Part shown: positions 1 through 6,356 of the stretch, piece after piece
Numbering within the stretch: position 1 is the stretch's first letter
Layout: each line of letters opens with the position of its first letter
NCBI GenBank assembly: GCA_019116965.1
Contig: DXAT01000053.1
Coordinates: 1 to 33,515 of the forward strand
Direction of reading: 5' to 3'
Length of the DNA: 33,515 nt
Origin: Candidatus Coprenecus pullistercoris
GTDB lineage: Bacteria > Bacteroidota > Bacteroidia > Bacteroidales > UBA932
Notes under the pieces: generated by a model
Database searches by the model: none
Told to the model about the DNA's origin: nothing
Seen by the model: the letters and a program-made list of their open reading frames with translations, nothing else
Made by a program: the position numbers and the translations under genes

Positions 1-243
1 GCTATCGCCAACTGGGAAGCCAAGAACGAAGGTGCCCGTAAAGAGCTCGAGGACGGTAACGTCATCGTGCAGACCATCATGGTCGGCCAGGGTACTACCC
101 TCAAGCGTATCCGCACAGCCCCCCAGGGCCGCGCCGGACGTATCCGCAAACGCTCCAACCATGTGACCATCATCGTAGGAGTAAAGCCTGCAAAGGCAGA
201 GAAAGAAGTGAATAATGAACCCGCTAATCAGGAGGAAAAATAA
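1..243 (+). CDS. rplV: 50S ribosomal protein L22, C-terminal part
   Basis: The reading frame is open from base 1 to a TAA at 241-243 and gives 80 residues of the C-terminal part of uL22. L22 binds 23S rRNA and lines the exit tunnel of the large subunit. The recognisable stretch is [20 protein letters not shown] followed by RSNHVTIIV, the conserved tunnel-hairpin and final strand of the family. A lysine- and glutamate-rich tail follows. The start lies before the window. rpsC begins at the very next base, the usual tight order within the S10 operon. Confidence 0.95.
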   Translation, partial: AIANWEAKNEGARKELEDGNVIVQTIMVGQGTTLKRIRTAPQGRAGRIRKRSNHVTIIVGVKPAKAEKEVNNEPANQEEK

Positions 244-1017
244 ATGGGACAGAAAATCAACCCTATCAGCAACAGAATAGGAATCATCCGCGGCTGGGAC
301 TCCAATTGGTACGGCGGGGATGACTATGCAGCCAAGCTGCTCGAAGACTCCAAGATACGTGAGTACCTGTACGCCCGTATCTCCAAAGTCAACCTTTCCA
401 AGATAGTAATCGAAAGGACTCTCAAGCTCATCACAGTGACCATCCACACATCCCGTCCCGGTGCCATCATCGGCAAGGGCGGCCAGGAGGTGGACAAGCT
501 GAAGGAGGAGCTCCGCAAGATTACCAACAAGGAAGTGCAGATCAACATCTTTGAGGTGAAGAGACCTGAGCTCGATGCCAATATCGTGGCCAACAACATA
601 GCCCGTCAGGTGGAAGGACGTGTATCGTACCGCCGTGCCATCAAGATGGCAGTTGCCAGCACCATGCGTATGGGCGCAGAGGGTATCAAGGTGCTCGTCA
701 GCGGCCGTCTCGGCGGTGCTGAAATGGCCCGTAAGGAACTCTACAAGGAGGGCCGTACACCTCTGCATACTTTCCGTGCCGATATCGACTATGCTCTTGC
801 CGAGGCTCATACCAAGGTGGGCGTTTTAGGTATCAAGGTATGGATCTGCCTTGGTGAGGTCTATGGAAAACGCGATCTTTCTCCCAACGCGGGTGTATCT
901 GCAAAACCCGCATCAGGAGCAGGTGAGCGTCGTGATGACCGTCGTGGCGGTGGCCGTGGCGGACGTCGCCGTGACCGTCGTCCCCGTGGCGGCAACCGCG
1001 AGGGCGCAGCTGAGTAA
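244..1017 (+). CDS. rpsC: 30S ribosomal protein S3
   Basis: This is uS3 (257 aa), a component of the small-subunit head near the mRNA entry channel. The N-terminus [20 protein letters not shown] is typical. A KH domain lies around residues 40-110 with its GxxG loop as IIGKGG (75-80). The C-terminal S3 domain runs to about residue 210. The tail from about 225 is rich in Arg and Gly ([18 protein letters not shown]) and makes the protein longer than compact homologues. A start codon directly after the rplV stop fixes the start. What is odd is the downstream side: rplP, rpmC and rpsQ normally follow, but here a terminator comes within 25 bases and no ribosomal gene follows on the plus strand. Confidence 0.97.
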   Translation: MGQKINPISNRIGIIRGWDSNWYGGDDYAAKLLEDSKIREYLYARISKVNLSKIVIERTLKLITVTIHTSRPGAIIGKGGQEVDKLKEELRKITNKEVQINIFEVKRPELDANIVANNIARQVEGRVSYRRAIKMAVASTMRMGAEGIKVLVSGRLGGAEMARKELYKEGRTPLHTFRADIDYALAEAHTKVGVLGIKVWICLGEVYGKRDLSPNAGVSAKPASGAGERRDDRRGGGRGGRRRDRRPRGGNREGAAE

Positions 1018-1039
1018 TCATCGATTCACAGCAATATTG

Positions 1040-1074
1040 CAGCCGCTTTCCTATCGGGGGCGGCTGTTTTTATT
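1040..1074 (+). terminator. Rho-independent terminator after rpsC
   Basis: A perfect 7-bp stem, CAGCCGC (1040-1046) with GCGGCTG (1060-1066), is followed at once by TTTTTATT. It sits 22 bases after the rpsC stop, so it would end the ribosomal transcript there. Confidence 0.8.
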
Positions 1075-1127
1075 CTACCCTCCTGAGCGAGCGCTCCACT
1101 CCACCCTTTTCCCCAGCACTTCCTCCG

Positions 1128-1217
1128 GTACCATCCCTCCGACATCCTCTCCTTCGGCCTCTTCCACTTCGGTCTCGTCTCCCCCGGCATCCTCCCCTCC
1201 GATGTCCTCACCTTCGC
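1128..1217. repeat. Degenerate 15-bp tandem repeat, pyrimidine-rich
   Basis: Six consecutive 15-base units can be lined up, starting at 1128, 1143, 1158, 1173, 1188 and 1203. Examples are CATCCTCTCCTTCGG, CCTCTTCCACTTCGG and CATCCTCCCCTCCGA. Almost every unit ends in CGG or CGA. The plus strand is nearly all pyrimidine for about 130 bases. Read on the minus strand in one frame the array gives an acidic Glu/Gly/Asp-rich pentapeptide pattern, and on the plus strand a Ser/Pro one, but neither has a convincing start or gene context. The array ends exactly where a TATCTGT motif (1218-1224) begins. Confidence 0.6.
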
Positions 1218-1281
1218 TATCTGTAACATATTGATTTAGATAATGCGTTGTATGATAGATAGTTGTGTGATTGTGGCTAAA

Positions 1282-1333
1282 ACAGATATGGGGTATTTTG
1301 AGTGTGGAAGGGCCATTTTACCCGGGTATCTGT
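1282..1333. repeat. REP-like palindromic element
   Basis: The 52-base segment begins ACAGATA (1282-1288) and ends TATCTGT (1327-1333), with GGG and CCC also able to pair just inside. The same ends bound a 51-base segment at 3576-3626. The rest of the 1018-1452 gap holds the terminator, the tandem repeat, and further motif copies at 1218-1224 (inverted), 1391-1397 (ACAGATA) and 1417-1423 (ACAGATG). No gene is supported in this gap. Confidence 0.45.
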
Positions 1334-1452
1334 AATCGAAGGACTGCTATAAGTCTTTAAATAGTAGCTGTTTATGTAAAATCAGACTTAACAGATACAA
1401 GCCTCAAGCCTTGCTGACAGATGTATTCAGCGCGGGTATTGGGAATTAAGAA

Positions 1453-2358
1453 TCAGAGTCTGCGGAGGGTGTCGGGCAGGACTGGCATGGCACCGTTGCA
1501 GGTGCAGACAAAAGCGGAGACATCTACGGCCAGTCGATGGGCTTCGAGAGGTGTATGCCCCTTAATCAGTGCTGCGATGAAAGCGGCTGTGAATGAGTCT
1601 CCTGCGCCGACTGTGTCTGCGACAGTCACATGCGGGGTTTCAATAAACGAAGGATTTTCAGAGTCGGAGTAAAATATGTAGCTGCCGTGTGTGCCGCAGG
1701 TGAGAATCAGGAACTTCAGGTCGAATTGCCGGAGAAGCTGCCGGCATTGTTCCCACATGTCTGTTCCCGGGACAGGAAGCATTTCAGAGATTATAGCAAG
1801 TTCTTCATCGTTAATTTTTAGAATATTGCATTGTCCCAATGCGTGAAGGATGATGTCCCTGGTGTAGAAATGCTGCCTGAGGTTGATGTCAAGGATGCGC
1901 CATTGTCCTTCTCCACGCGGTACGGCCTCCACGAAATCCGAAATAGTGCGGTGGGAAACAGGACTGCGGCGGGCGAGCGTACCGAAGCATACGGCGCGTG
2001 TCTTGGATGCAAGTTCCTTAAGCTCAGGAGTAAATGGAATGTTGTCCCAGGCTGCCGGCATGTGGATGTCGTACTGCGGTACGCCGGCGGAATCAAGGTT
2101 GATGCTGACGGTGCCGGTGGGAAAGTCCACGCGGCTGATCATTGTCCCGAATCCGCCGGTATTTTTACCCGAGGCATTCAACTCCATCAATGCGGCATCT
2201 CCTGCCTCATCTTTTCCCACTGCGCTGACTATCATTGATTTCATGCCGAATTGCGATGCATGATATGCGAAGTTAGCCGGGGCTCCTCCGAGTCTGCGCC
2301 CTTCCGGCAGCATATCCCAAAGGATCTCTCCGATGCCTACGATGTATTCAGTTCTCAT
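1453..2358 (-). CDS. PfkB-family carbohydrate kinase, fructokinase-like
   Basis: A ribokinase/PfkB-fold sugar kinase of 301 aa, expected to transfer phosphate from ATP to a sugar in the cytoplasm. The N-terminal family motif GGAPANFAYHASQFG is at 24-38. The C-terminal ATP-binding motif is DTVGAGDSF, with the anion hole GAGD at 251-254 and catalytic base D254. Length fits the family, and the GGAPAN form is typical of fructokinases, but the substrate is not proven. I chose the ATG at 2358 because MRTEYIVGIGE is the usual beginning; an in-frame start at 2421 would add 21 residues that do not look like the family. It lies 129 bases downstream of the RAYT gene on the same strand, a gap in which I see no signal. 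Confidence 0.85.
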   Translation of the reverse strand: MRTEYIVGIGEILWDMLPEGRRLGGAPANFAYHASQFGMKSMIVSAVGKDEAGDAALMELNASGKNTGGFGTMISRVDFPTGTVSINLDSAGVPQYDIHMPAAWDNIPFTPELKELASKTRAVCFGTLARRSPVSHRTISDFVEAVPRGEGQWRILDINLRQHFYTRDIILHALGQCNILKINDEELAIISEMLPVPGTDMWEQCRQLLRQFDLKFLILTCGTHGSYIFYSDSENPSFIETPHVTVADTVGAGDSFTAAFIAALIKGHTPLEAHRLAVDVSAFVCTCNGAMPVLPDTLRRL

Positions 2359-2487
2359 GACCGGCGTATCTGATTCTACTGCGAAAATACAGAAAATATC
2401 TCTCCTTTTACGATGCACCATGATGTTTCCGTGCAGAACTTGCAGCTGGTAATCGGATGCCCTTTTCCGTACTGAATGTAGTACTGC

Positions 2488-3399
2488 TTAATGTGCCTTT
2501 CGGGTATCTGGCCGACAATACAGGCATCTTCCGGCCTGTTCTTCAGAGATTTTCCATCGTGAGCGGAGTTTTTTAATTATTCCCATTTTCTGTTTCAAGT
2601 CCAGTTGAGTGAAACTTGTGCGGCCGTGGTGCGGAACCGCTTTCCCGTCGATCCATTCGCACAACAACTGATCTGGAATCAGCAGTTTGCCATGGCCTTT
2701 CTCATGCTGTATGCAATCCTTGGAGTCAATGTCCTTGCCTTCAATAGTCTGGATGTTTATGGGTTTTACGGATGCGTTCTCTTCCTTCTGTTCCCGTTCC
2801 CATTTGGGCCCGGAGTATCTGGACATAAAGTACATGAATCTGCCGGATGATGTGAATAGCGTCTCCATCATTCTGTAGTCTACGAAAGTCATAGGGTCGA
2901 TCATTCCTTCCCGGTCACTGTTGAACTCGTCGGGTGCGACTGTGGAGATGCGCTTTATTACAGGCGCATGCCCGATGCTGTACAATGCCCCGTTGTAACT
3001 GAAGTAGCATCCGGCGGATGAATACGGATATGCGAACGGATGTCCGACAAGACCATGATGTACCGGGTTGCGCAGAACATAGGCTAACATCGTGACGATA
3101 TGCAGATTACCGGCGGCTTCCTGGCTGAAGTCCGATGTCTTTGGCAGGCCGGCTTTGTACTTGTGACGGTAGTAGTTTGAATAACTGACTTTTAGCCCTC
3201 TGAAAAACTTTCTGAAGTCATCTGTCATGATGCAGATGTGGTAGTGGTTGGACATTACGGCGAAAGCCAGGATGCGCACCTTGTATTTGTACGCCAGCAG
3301 TGCCATGTTGTTGATAAAACGGATGTAGTCCTGACGGCTTCTGAACATCAGCCCTTCCTTGCAGGATACGCACAGATGATATATTCGGATATTTTCCAT
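2488..3399 (-). CDS. REP-associated tyrosine transposase (RAYT, Y1/IS200-like)
   Basis: A 303-aa member of the Y1 transposase superfamily. The HUH metal-binding motif is NHYHI (H52, H54), preceded by the typical hydrophobic strand (ILAFAVMS). The conserved helix YVLRNPVHHGLV (107-118) matches the family's usual Y-x-x-x-NP-x-x-x-GLV block; Y107 is a candidate catalytic tyrosine. Residues 140-230 are a poorly conserved middle. The C-terminal KKLRSRWKISEEQAGRCL looks like a helix-turn-helix seen in several Bacteroidetes RAYTs. Family members are domesticated single-strand transposases that act on REP palindromes, and the noncoding DNA near this gene carries such palindromes. I prefer ATG 3399, preceded by GGCGGGAG, over an in-frame TTG at 3414. 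No IS200-type partner gene is present. Confidence 0.85.
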   Translation of the reverse strand: MENIRIYHLCVSCKEGLMFRSRQDYIRFINNMALLAYKYKVRILAFAVMSNHYHICIMTDDFRKFFRGLKVSYSNYYRHKYKAGLPKTSDFSQEAAGNLHIVTMLAYVLRNPVHHGLVGHPFAYPYSSAGCYFSYNGALYSIGHAPVIKRISTVAPDEFNSDREGMIDPMTFVDYRMMETLFTSSGRFMYFMSRYSGPKWEREQKEENASVKPINIQTIEGKDIDSKDCIQHEKGHGKLLIPDQLLCEWIDGKAVPHHGRTSFTQLDLKQKMGIIKKLRSRWKISEEQAGRCLYCRPDTRKAH

Positions 3400-3437
3400 A
3401 ATCTCCCGCCTCAAATCTTTCTTTAATATGATGGATA

Positions 3438-3445
3438 CAAAGATA
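3438..3445 (-). promoter_or_regulatory. Candidate -7 element for the RAYT gene
   Basis: The minus strand reads TATCTTTG here, an exact match to the Bacteroides TAnnTTTG -7 box, 38 bases before the RAYT start codon. I see no clear TTG at the right distance upstream, so the promoter is only partly supported. Confidence 0.4.
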
Positions 3446-3508
3446 TGAAGATGTTTTGTGTTAAGAAAATGCGGATAACCAATCGGGTAAAATTTTTACT
3501 CAGCCATG

Positions 3509-3721
3509 TGCAATCTGTTGTCCGCTGTTTTGCTTAAGTGGTTGTGATATAGAAGAATGTGAGCTGTGCTCAAAAACAGATACCGGGGGATTTCTGTGAA
3601 AAGCAGCGGATATGGGCAGTATCTGTTTTGCTGATATTGCGGTAAATGTTTAAAATTTAGCAAGATGTTCGCATTCTTGGAAAACAGATTGCAATGGAAG
3701 TAGAGTGAGATATGCATCTGT
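3509..3721. repeat. Cluster of REP-like inverted repeats upstream of the RAYT gene
   Basis: Three nested or adjacent inverted repeats are visible. The best has arms AAAACAGATAC (3573-3583) and GTATCTGTTTT (3619-3629), a perfect 11 bp. A second has TGCAATCTGT (3509-3518) against ACAGATTGCA (3684-3693), a perfect 10 bp. A third has ACAGATTGCA (3684-3693) against TGCATCTGT (3713-3721). All end in ACAGAT/ATCTGT, as does the element at 1282-1333. A last copy, ACAGATT, is at 3814-3820. The gap 3446-3850 shows no other gene. Confidence 0.55.
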
Positions 3722-3850
3722 AAATAGTAATAGGCGTCCGGATTGCACAGTTGTTTATGTTTTTGCGATGTCTCTGCCGGCTGTTATTTAATCTTGAGTT
3801 AGAGTGATGCAATACAGATTAAACCGGATAAAGTCAAATGATACTCAATG

Positions 3851-3881
3851 TTGTTTTTTGCAAAAAAATTATATAAATTTG
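3851..3881 (+). promoter_or_regulatory. Promoter of the kinase/FHA operon (leader promoter)
   Basis: TTG (3851-3853), a 20-base spacer and TAAATTTG (3874-3881) match the Bacteroides -33/-7 form. The start of transcription would fall near 3889. I see no comparable box between here and the first gene at 4375, so the operon probably has a leader of about 490 nt. A promoter with identical spacing and the same -7 octamer lies before the FHA-DUF805 gene (19008-19040). Confidence 0.6.
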
Positions 3882-3933
3882 CAAGGCTATCGGTAAGATA
3901 GTGAAAGTTTGATGAAAGTGTCAGGCTGAAGTC

Positions 3934-4279
3934 CTTGAGCGAGAATGTGGTAGTTTTCAGTAAACAAGGATGGAATACGGCACTGATAGTGCCATTGTGC
4001 TGTGAAAAACTTCTAATATCCTCTCTTATAGGGCGGTCTGTCCGCTCCGCACTTTCTTTATGTTTAAAATCCATAGAGAGGGGCCGCTATGGACATATGT
4101 TTAAATTGTGATTACATTCATTAGAAGAAAAGGGTGTGGAACCGGCAATGTCTGAGCGAAGGTCGTGGTAAAACCCGTAAACAAACACATACGAAGTTCC
4201 ACACCCGTAACTGTCGAGTAACGAATGCAGAGTCGCGTGTGTACTTGTTTACTGGAAAATTACCACATTCTCGCCCAAG
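3934..4279 (+). ncRNA. Structured leader or ncRNA with a 35-bp terminal stem
   Basis: Two long arms (3934-3968 and 4244-4279) are complementary over their whole length apart from one A/C mismatch, one G-U pair and one bulged base. Between them are stems that nest without crossing: 3979-3984 with 3988-3993 (GGCACT/AGTGCC); 4010-4017 with 4120-4127 (CTTCTAAT/ATTAGAAG), which encloses hairpins at 4033-4045 and 4070-4093; and 4132-4142 with 4196-4206 (GGGTGTGGAAC/GTTCCACACCC). Outside the arms are small hairpins at 3887-3901 and 4289-4306. A diverged third copy of the arm sequence lies at about 4153-4184 in the left-arm sense. I found none of the signature sequences of tmRNA, RNase P RNA or SRP RNA. 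It could be a regulatory leader, an independent ncRNA or an invertible segment. Confidence 0.5.
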
Positions 4280-4374
4280 TATTGCCCACAGGGACTATGC
4301 TCCCTGCTCACTCTCAACCGCAAACATAGTGAAAAATTACCAAAAACATAAAATAATATTAAATAGCAGTAAAT

Positions 4375-5043
4375 ATGAGATGTAGTAATTGTGGCTGGGA
4401 AAATCCAGCCGGAACTTCCAGATGTACTAAATGCAATGCTCAACTTCAAGGAAATGCAGGACCCTCTGGGCAAGGGGGACATTATGGTTCGTCGTCATCA
4501 GGAAGCAATCAGCCGTTGAGGGCGACTGTGCGCGAGGAGGAAGTTTTTGGATCCAAGCCTATTGAGAAACGGCCGACAACAGGTTCGTGTCCTAAGTGCG
4601 GCTATCCAGTAGGACGGATGATGACGACTTGTCCAAGGTGTGGACACAATATTTCCGGGGCTGGACATAAGCCGCAGGAGGCACCGTATTCAGGTGCGGG
4701 GAGTGCCCAAAACAAGGGGGGAACAGTTAATCCGTGGGCAAAACCTCAAAACGCATCGTTCTGCACACTTACTCCCATCCCCTGGGAAGGTGAGAATGTC
4801 GAGGAATATCAACCGATTAAATATTCAGGAGACAGCATTGTATTGAGCAGAGCCAACACGGATCCAAATAACAATACCATAACTTCTAAGACCCAGGCCG
4901 AGATAATATATGATAACGGAGCATGGTGGATAGTAGATAGAAGTGCTCAGCAGACAACATATGTGCATGCCGGACGAAAGTCAAAGATAGAGGACGGGGA
5001 TATAATTATACTTGGAAACAGACGTTTCGTATTCAAAGGCTGA
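4375..5043 (+). CDS. Double zinc-ribbon protein with C-terminal FHA domain
   Basis: A 222-aa cytoplasmic protein, first gene of the operon. Two short zinc ribbons have the ligands C3/C6/C17/C20 and C72/C75/C86/C89 (SCPKCGYPVG, TTCPRCGHN), joined by Ser/Gly-rich linkers. Residues about 150-221 form an FHA fold, ending in KIEDGDIIILGNRRFVF. FHA domains bind phosphothreonine peptides, but here the usual S-x-x-H reads SKTQ and the N-G-T loop reads QQTT, so phosphopeptide binding may be weakened or changed. There is no signal peptide or membrane segment. It lies 6 bases before a kinase gene, so it is plausibly an adaptor or substrate of the kinases. The role is inferred from context. Confidence 0.8.
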   Translation: MRCSNCGWENPAGTSRCTKCNAQLQGNAGPSGQGGHYGSSSSGSNQPLRATVREEEVFGSKPIEKRPTTGSCPKCGYPVGRMMTTCPRCGHNISGAGHKPQEAPYSGAGSAQNKGGTVNPWAKPQNASFCTLTPIPWEGENVEEYQPIKYSGDSIVLSRANTDPNNNTITSKTQAEIIYDNGAWWIVDRSAQQTTYVHAGRKSKIEDGDIIILGNRRFVFKG

Positions 5044-5049
5044 TGCTGT

Positions 5050-6339
5050 ATGGAATCAATCGTAGCTGAACGATGTGAGTTTCACCGCGGAGACCGGATA
5101 GACGGTTGTTATACGGTAGAGAAAGCCCTTGGGGAAGGGACTTTCGGCACTGTATATAGAGTCTCCGGACATGAAGGAAATATATATGCCTTGAAGCTGT
5201 TGAAGCTGTGGACGGTGCCGCCGGATGTATGTAAAGGCTTGAAAGCCCGGTTTACCATGGAGTTTGAGACAGGGCAGATAGACAGCAATTATCTTGCTCA
5301 TTCTTATTCTTACGGCGAAGTGATGGGCAATCCTTATATATTGATGGAATTCTGTCCAAATGGAGATTTACGAAATTATGCGGCTTCTCATAAAGTTGAC
5401 TATGTGAGGACAGGAAGGCAAGTGCTGTCAGGTCTGCGGGATCTCCATGCGCATGGTAAGGTACATCGTGACTTGAAGCCTGAGAATGTACTTCTACGAT
5501 CTGATTATACGGCTGTCCTGACGGACTTCGGCATTTCTGGAGATCAGAACAAAAGGATGACAGAAAGAGGCTGGAGAGGGAGGCCCACACAGATTTTCGG
5601 AACATATCCGTATATGCCTCCGGAGCAAGTAAATCCTCCACGAGGAGGTCAGGCAACCGTGTTGCCCACTACGGATCTTTTCTCTTTTGGTGTGATGATG
5701 TACGAGATGCTTGTCGGCGTACTTCCTTTTGGAGAGATTTCCGAGGCAACTTTACATACCTATCTTGAGAATGGAAAGAAAGGTAATTGGGACCGTCAAG
5801 CGCTGAAATCGGCAGACCGCTCAGGTATTTGGTCTGATATTATAGAAGGATGTCTGCATCCTGATTTCAGACAGCGGACTCAATCTGCTGATGATATTCT
5901 GCGCAGGTTGCCTTCGTGTGGAGCCAACAGTCAACCAGAGATATCTCGTTCGTTCATGTCTATCAGGAATGGAATGTTGCTGCGTGTGATGCAAGGCGAG
6001 GAATATGGCAAGGAATACCGCTTGGATGAATTGTGCGTGCGGAGCCGGGTTCTGACTATAGGGCGTGAGGCAGAAGGAGTCTTTAATGATTTGCCGGTTA
6101 AGGAGACAATGAGCTCATATGTGTCGAGAAGACATTGTACATTGGAACTGGATTATGATTCGGGACAATGGATTATCCGTGACGGCCAATGGGTTCAGGA
6201 TTCTTATGGAAGTGAGTGGAAAGTATCACTGAATGGTACTTATGTCAATTCTACTGAGGTTGATACATGGGGTATACCTATAAAACCAGGTGATATAATC
6301 TCAATAGGGGATGTTAAATTAAGAGTAGAAGGGTATTAA
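5050..6339 (+). CDS. Ser/Thr protein kinase with C-terminal FHA domain
   Basis: A soluble eukaryotic-type (Hanks) kinase of 429 aa. The glycine loop is GEGTFGTVY (28-36), the ATP lysine is K49 (YALKLLK), the catalytic loop is VHRDLKPEN (138-146), the metal-binding motif is DFG (159-161), and PPE (190-192) stands in place of APE. All catalytic residues are present, so it should be active. Residues about 335-427 are a canonical FHA domain with G338-R339, S359-x-x-H362 and NGT (395-397). No membrane segment is visible. The FHA domain may recruit phosphorylated partners from the same operon or bind the kinase's own phosphothreonines. It sits between the zinc-ribbon FHA gene and a membrane kinase, with gaps of 6 and 17 bases. 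Confidence 0.9.
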   Translation: MESIVAERCEFHRGDRIDGCYTVEKALGEGTFGTVYRVSGHEGNIYALKLLKLWTVPPDVCKGLKARFTMEFETGQIDSNYLAHSYSYGEVMGNPYILMEFCPNGDLRNYAASHKVDYVRTGRQVLSGLRDLHAHGKVHRDLKPENVLLRSDYTAVLTDFGISGDQNKRMTERGWRGRPTQIFGTYPYMPPEQVNPPRGGQATVLPTTDLFSFGVMMYEMLVGVLPFGEISEATLHTYLENGKKGNWDRQALKSADRSGIWSDIIEGCLHPDFRQRTQSADDILRRLPSCGANSQPEISRSFMSIRNGMLLRVMQGEEYGKEYRLDELCVRSRVLTIGREAEGVFNDLPVKETMSSYVSRRHCTLELDYDSGQWIIRDGQWVQDSYGSEWKVSLNGTYVNSTEVDTWGIPIKPGDIISIGDVKLRVEGY

Positions 6340-6356
6340 TCAAACTTAACATTAAT

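Noticed and set aside
1128-1217. CRISPR array
   Set aside because: The 15-base units are directly adjacent with no spacers and are too short and too degenerate.
3496-4074. Minus-strand frames at 3496-3717 and 3799-4074
   Set aside because: They cover the inverted repeats, the promoter and the left arm of the structured leader; no protein family is recognisable.
3889-4310. tmRNA, RNase P RNA, SRP RNA or 6S RNA
   Set aside because: The signature sequences (for example GAGGAAAGTCC of RNase P, the alanine-tRNA-like ends of tmRNA, the GGAAGCA-type loop of SRP) are absent; the long terminal stem does not match them either. A covariance search could overturn this.
4134-4385. 83-aa plus-strand frame in the leader
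   Set aside because: It runs through paired stems of the proposed RNA and past the operon's first start codon, with a composition unlike a protein.
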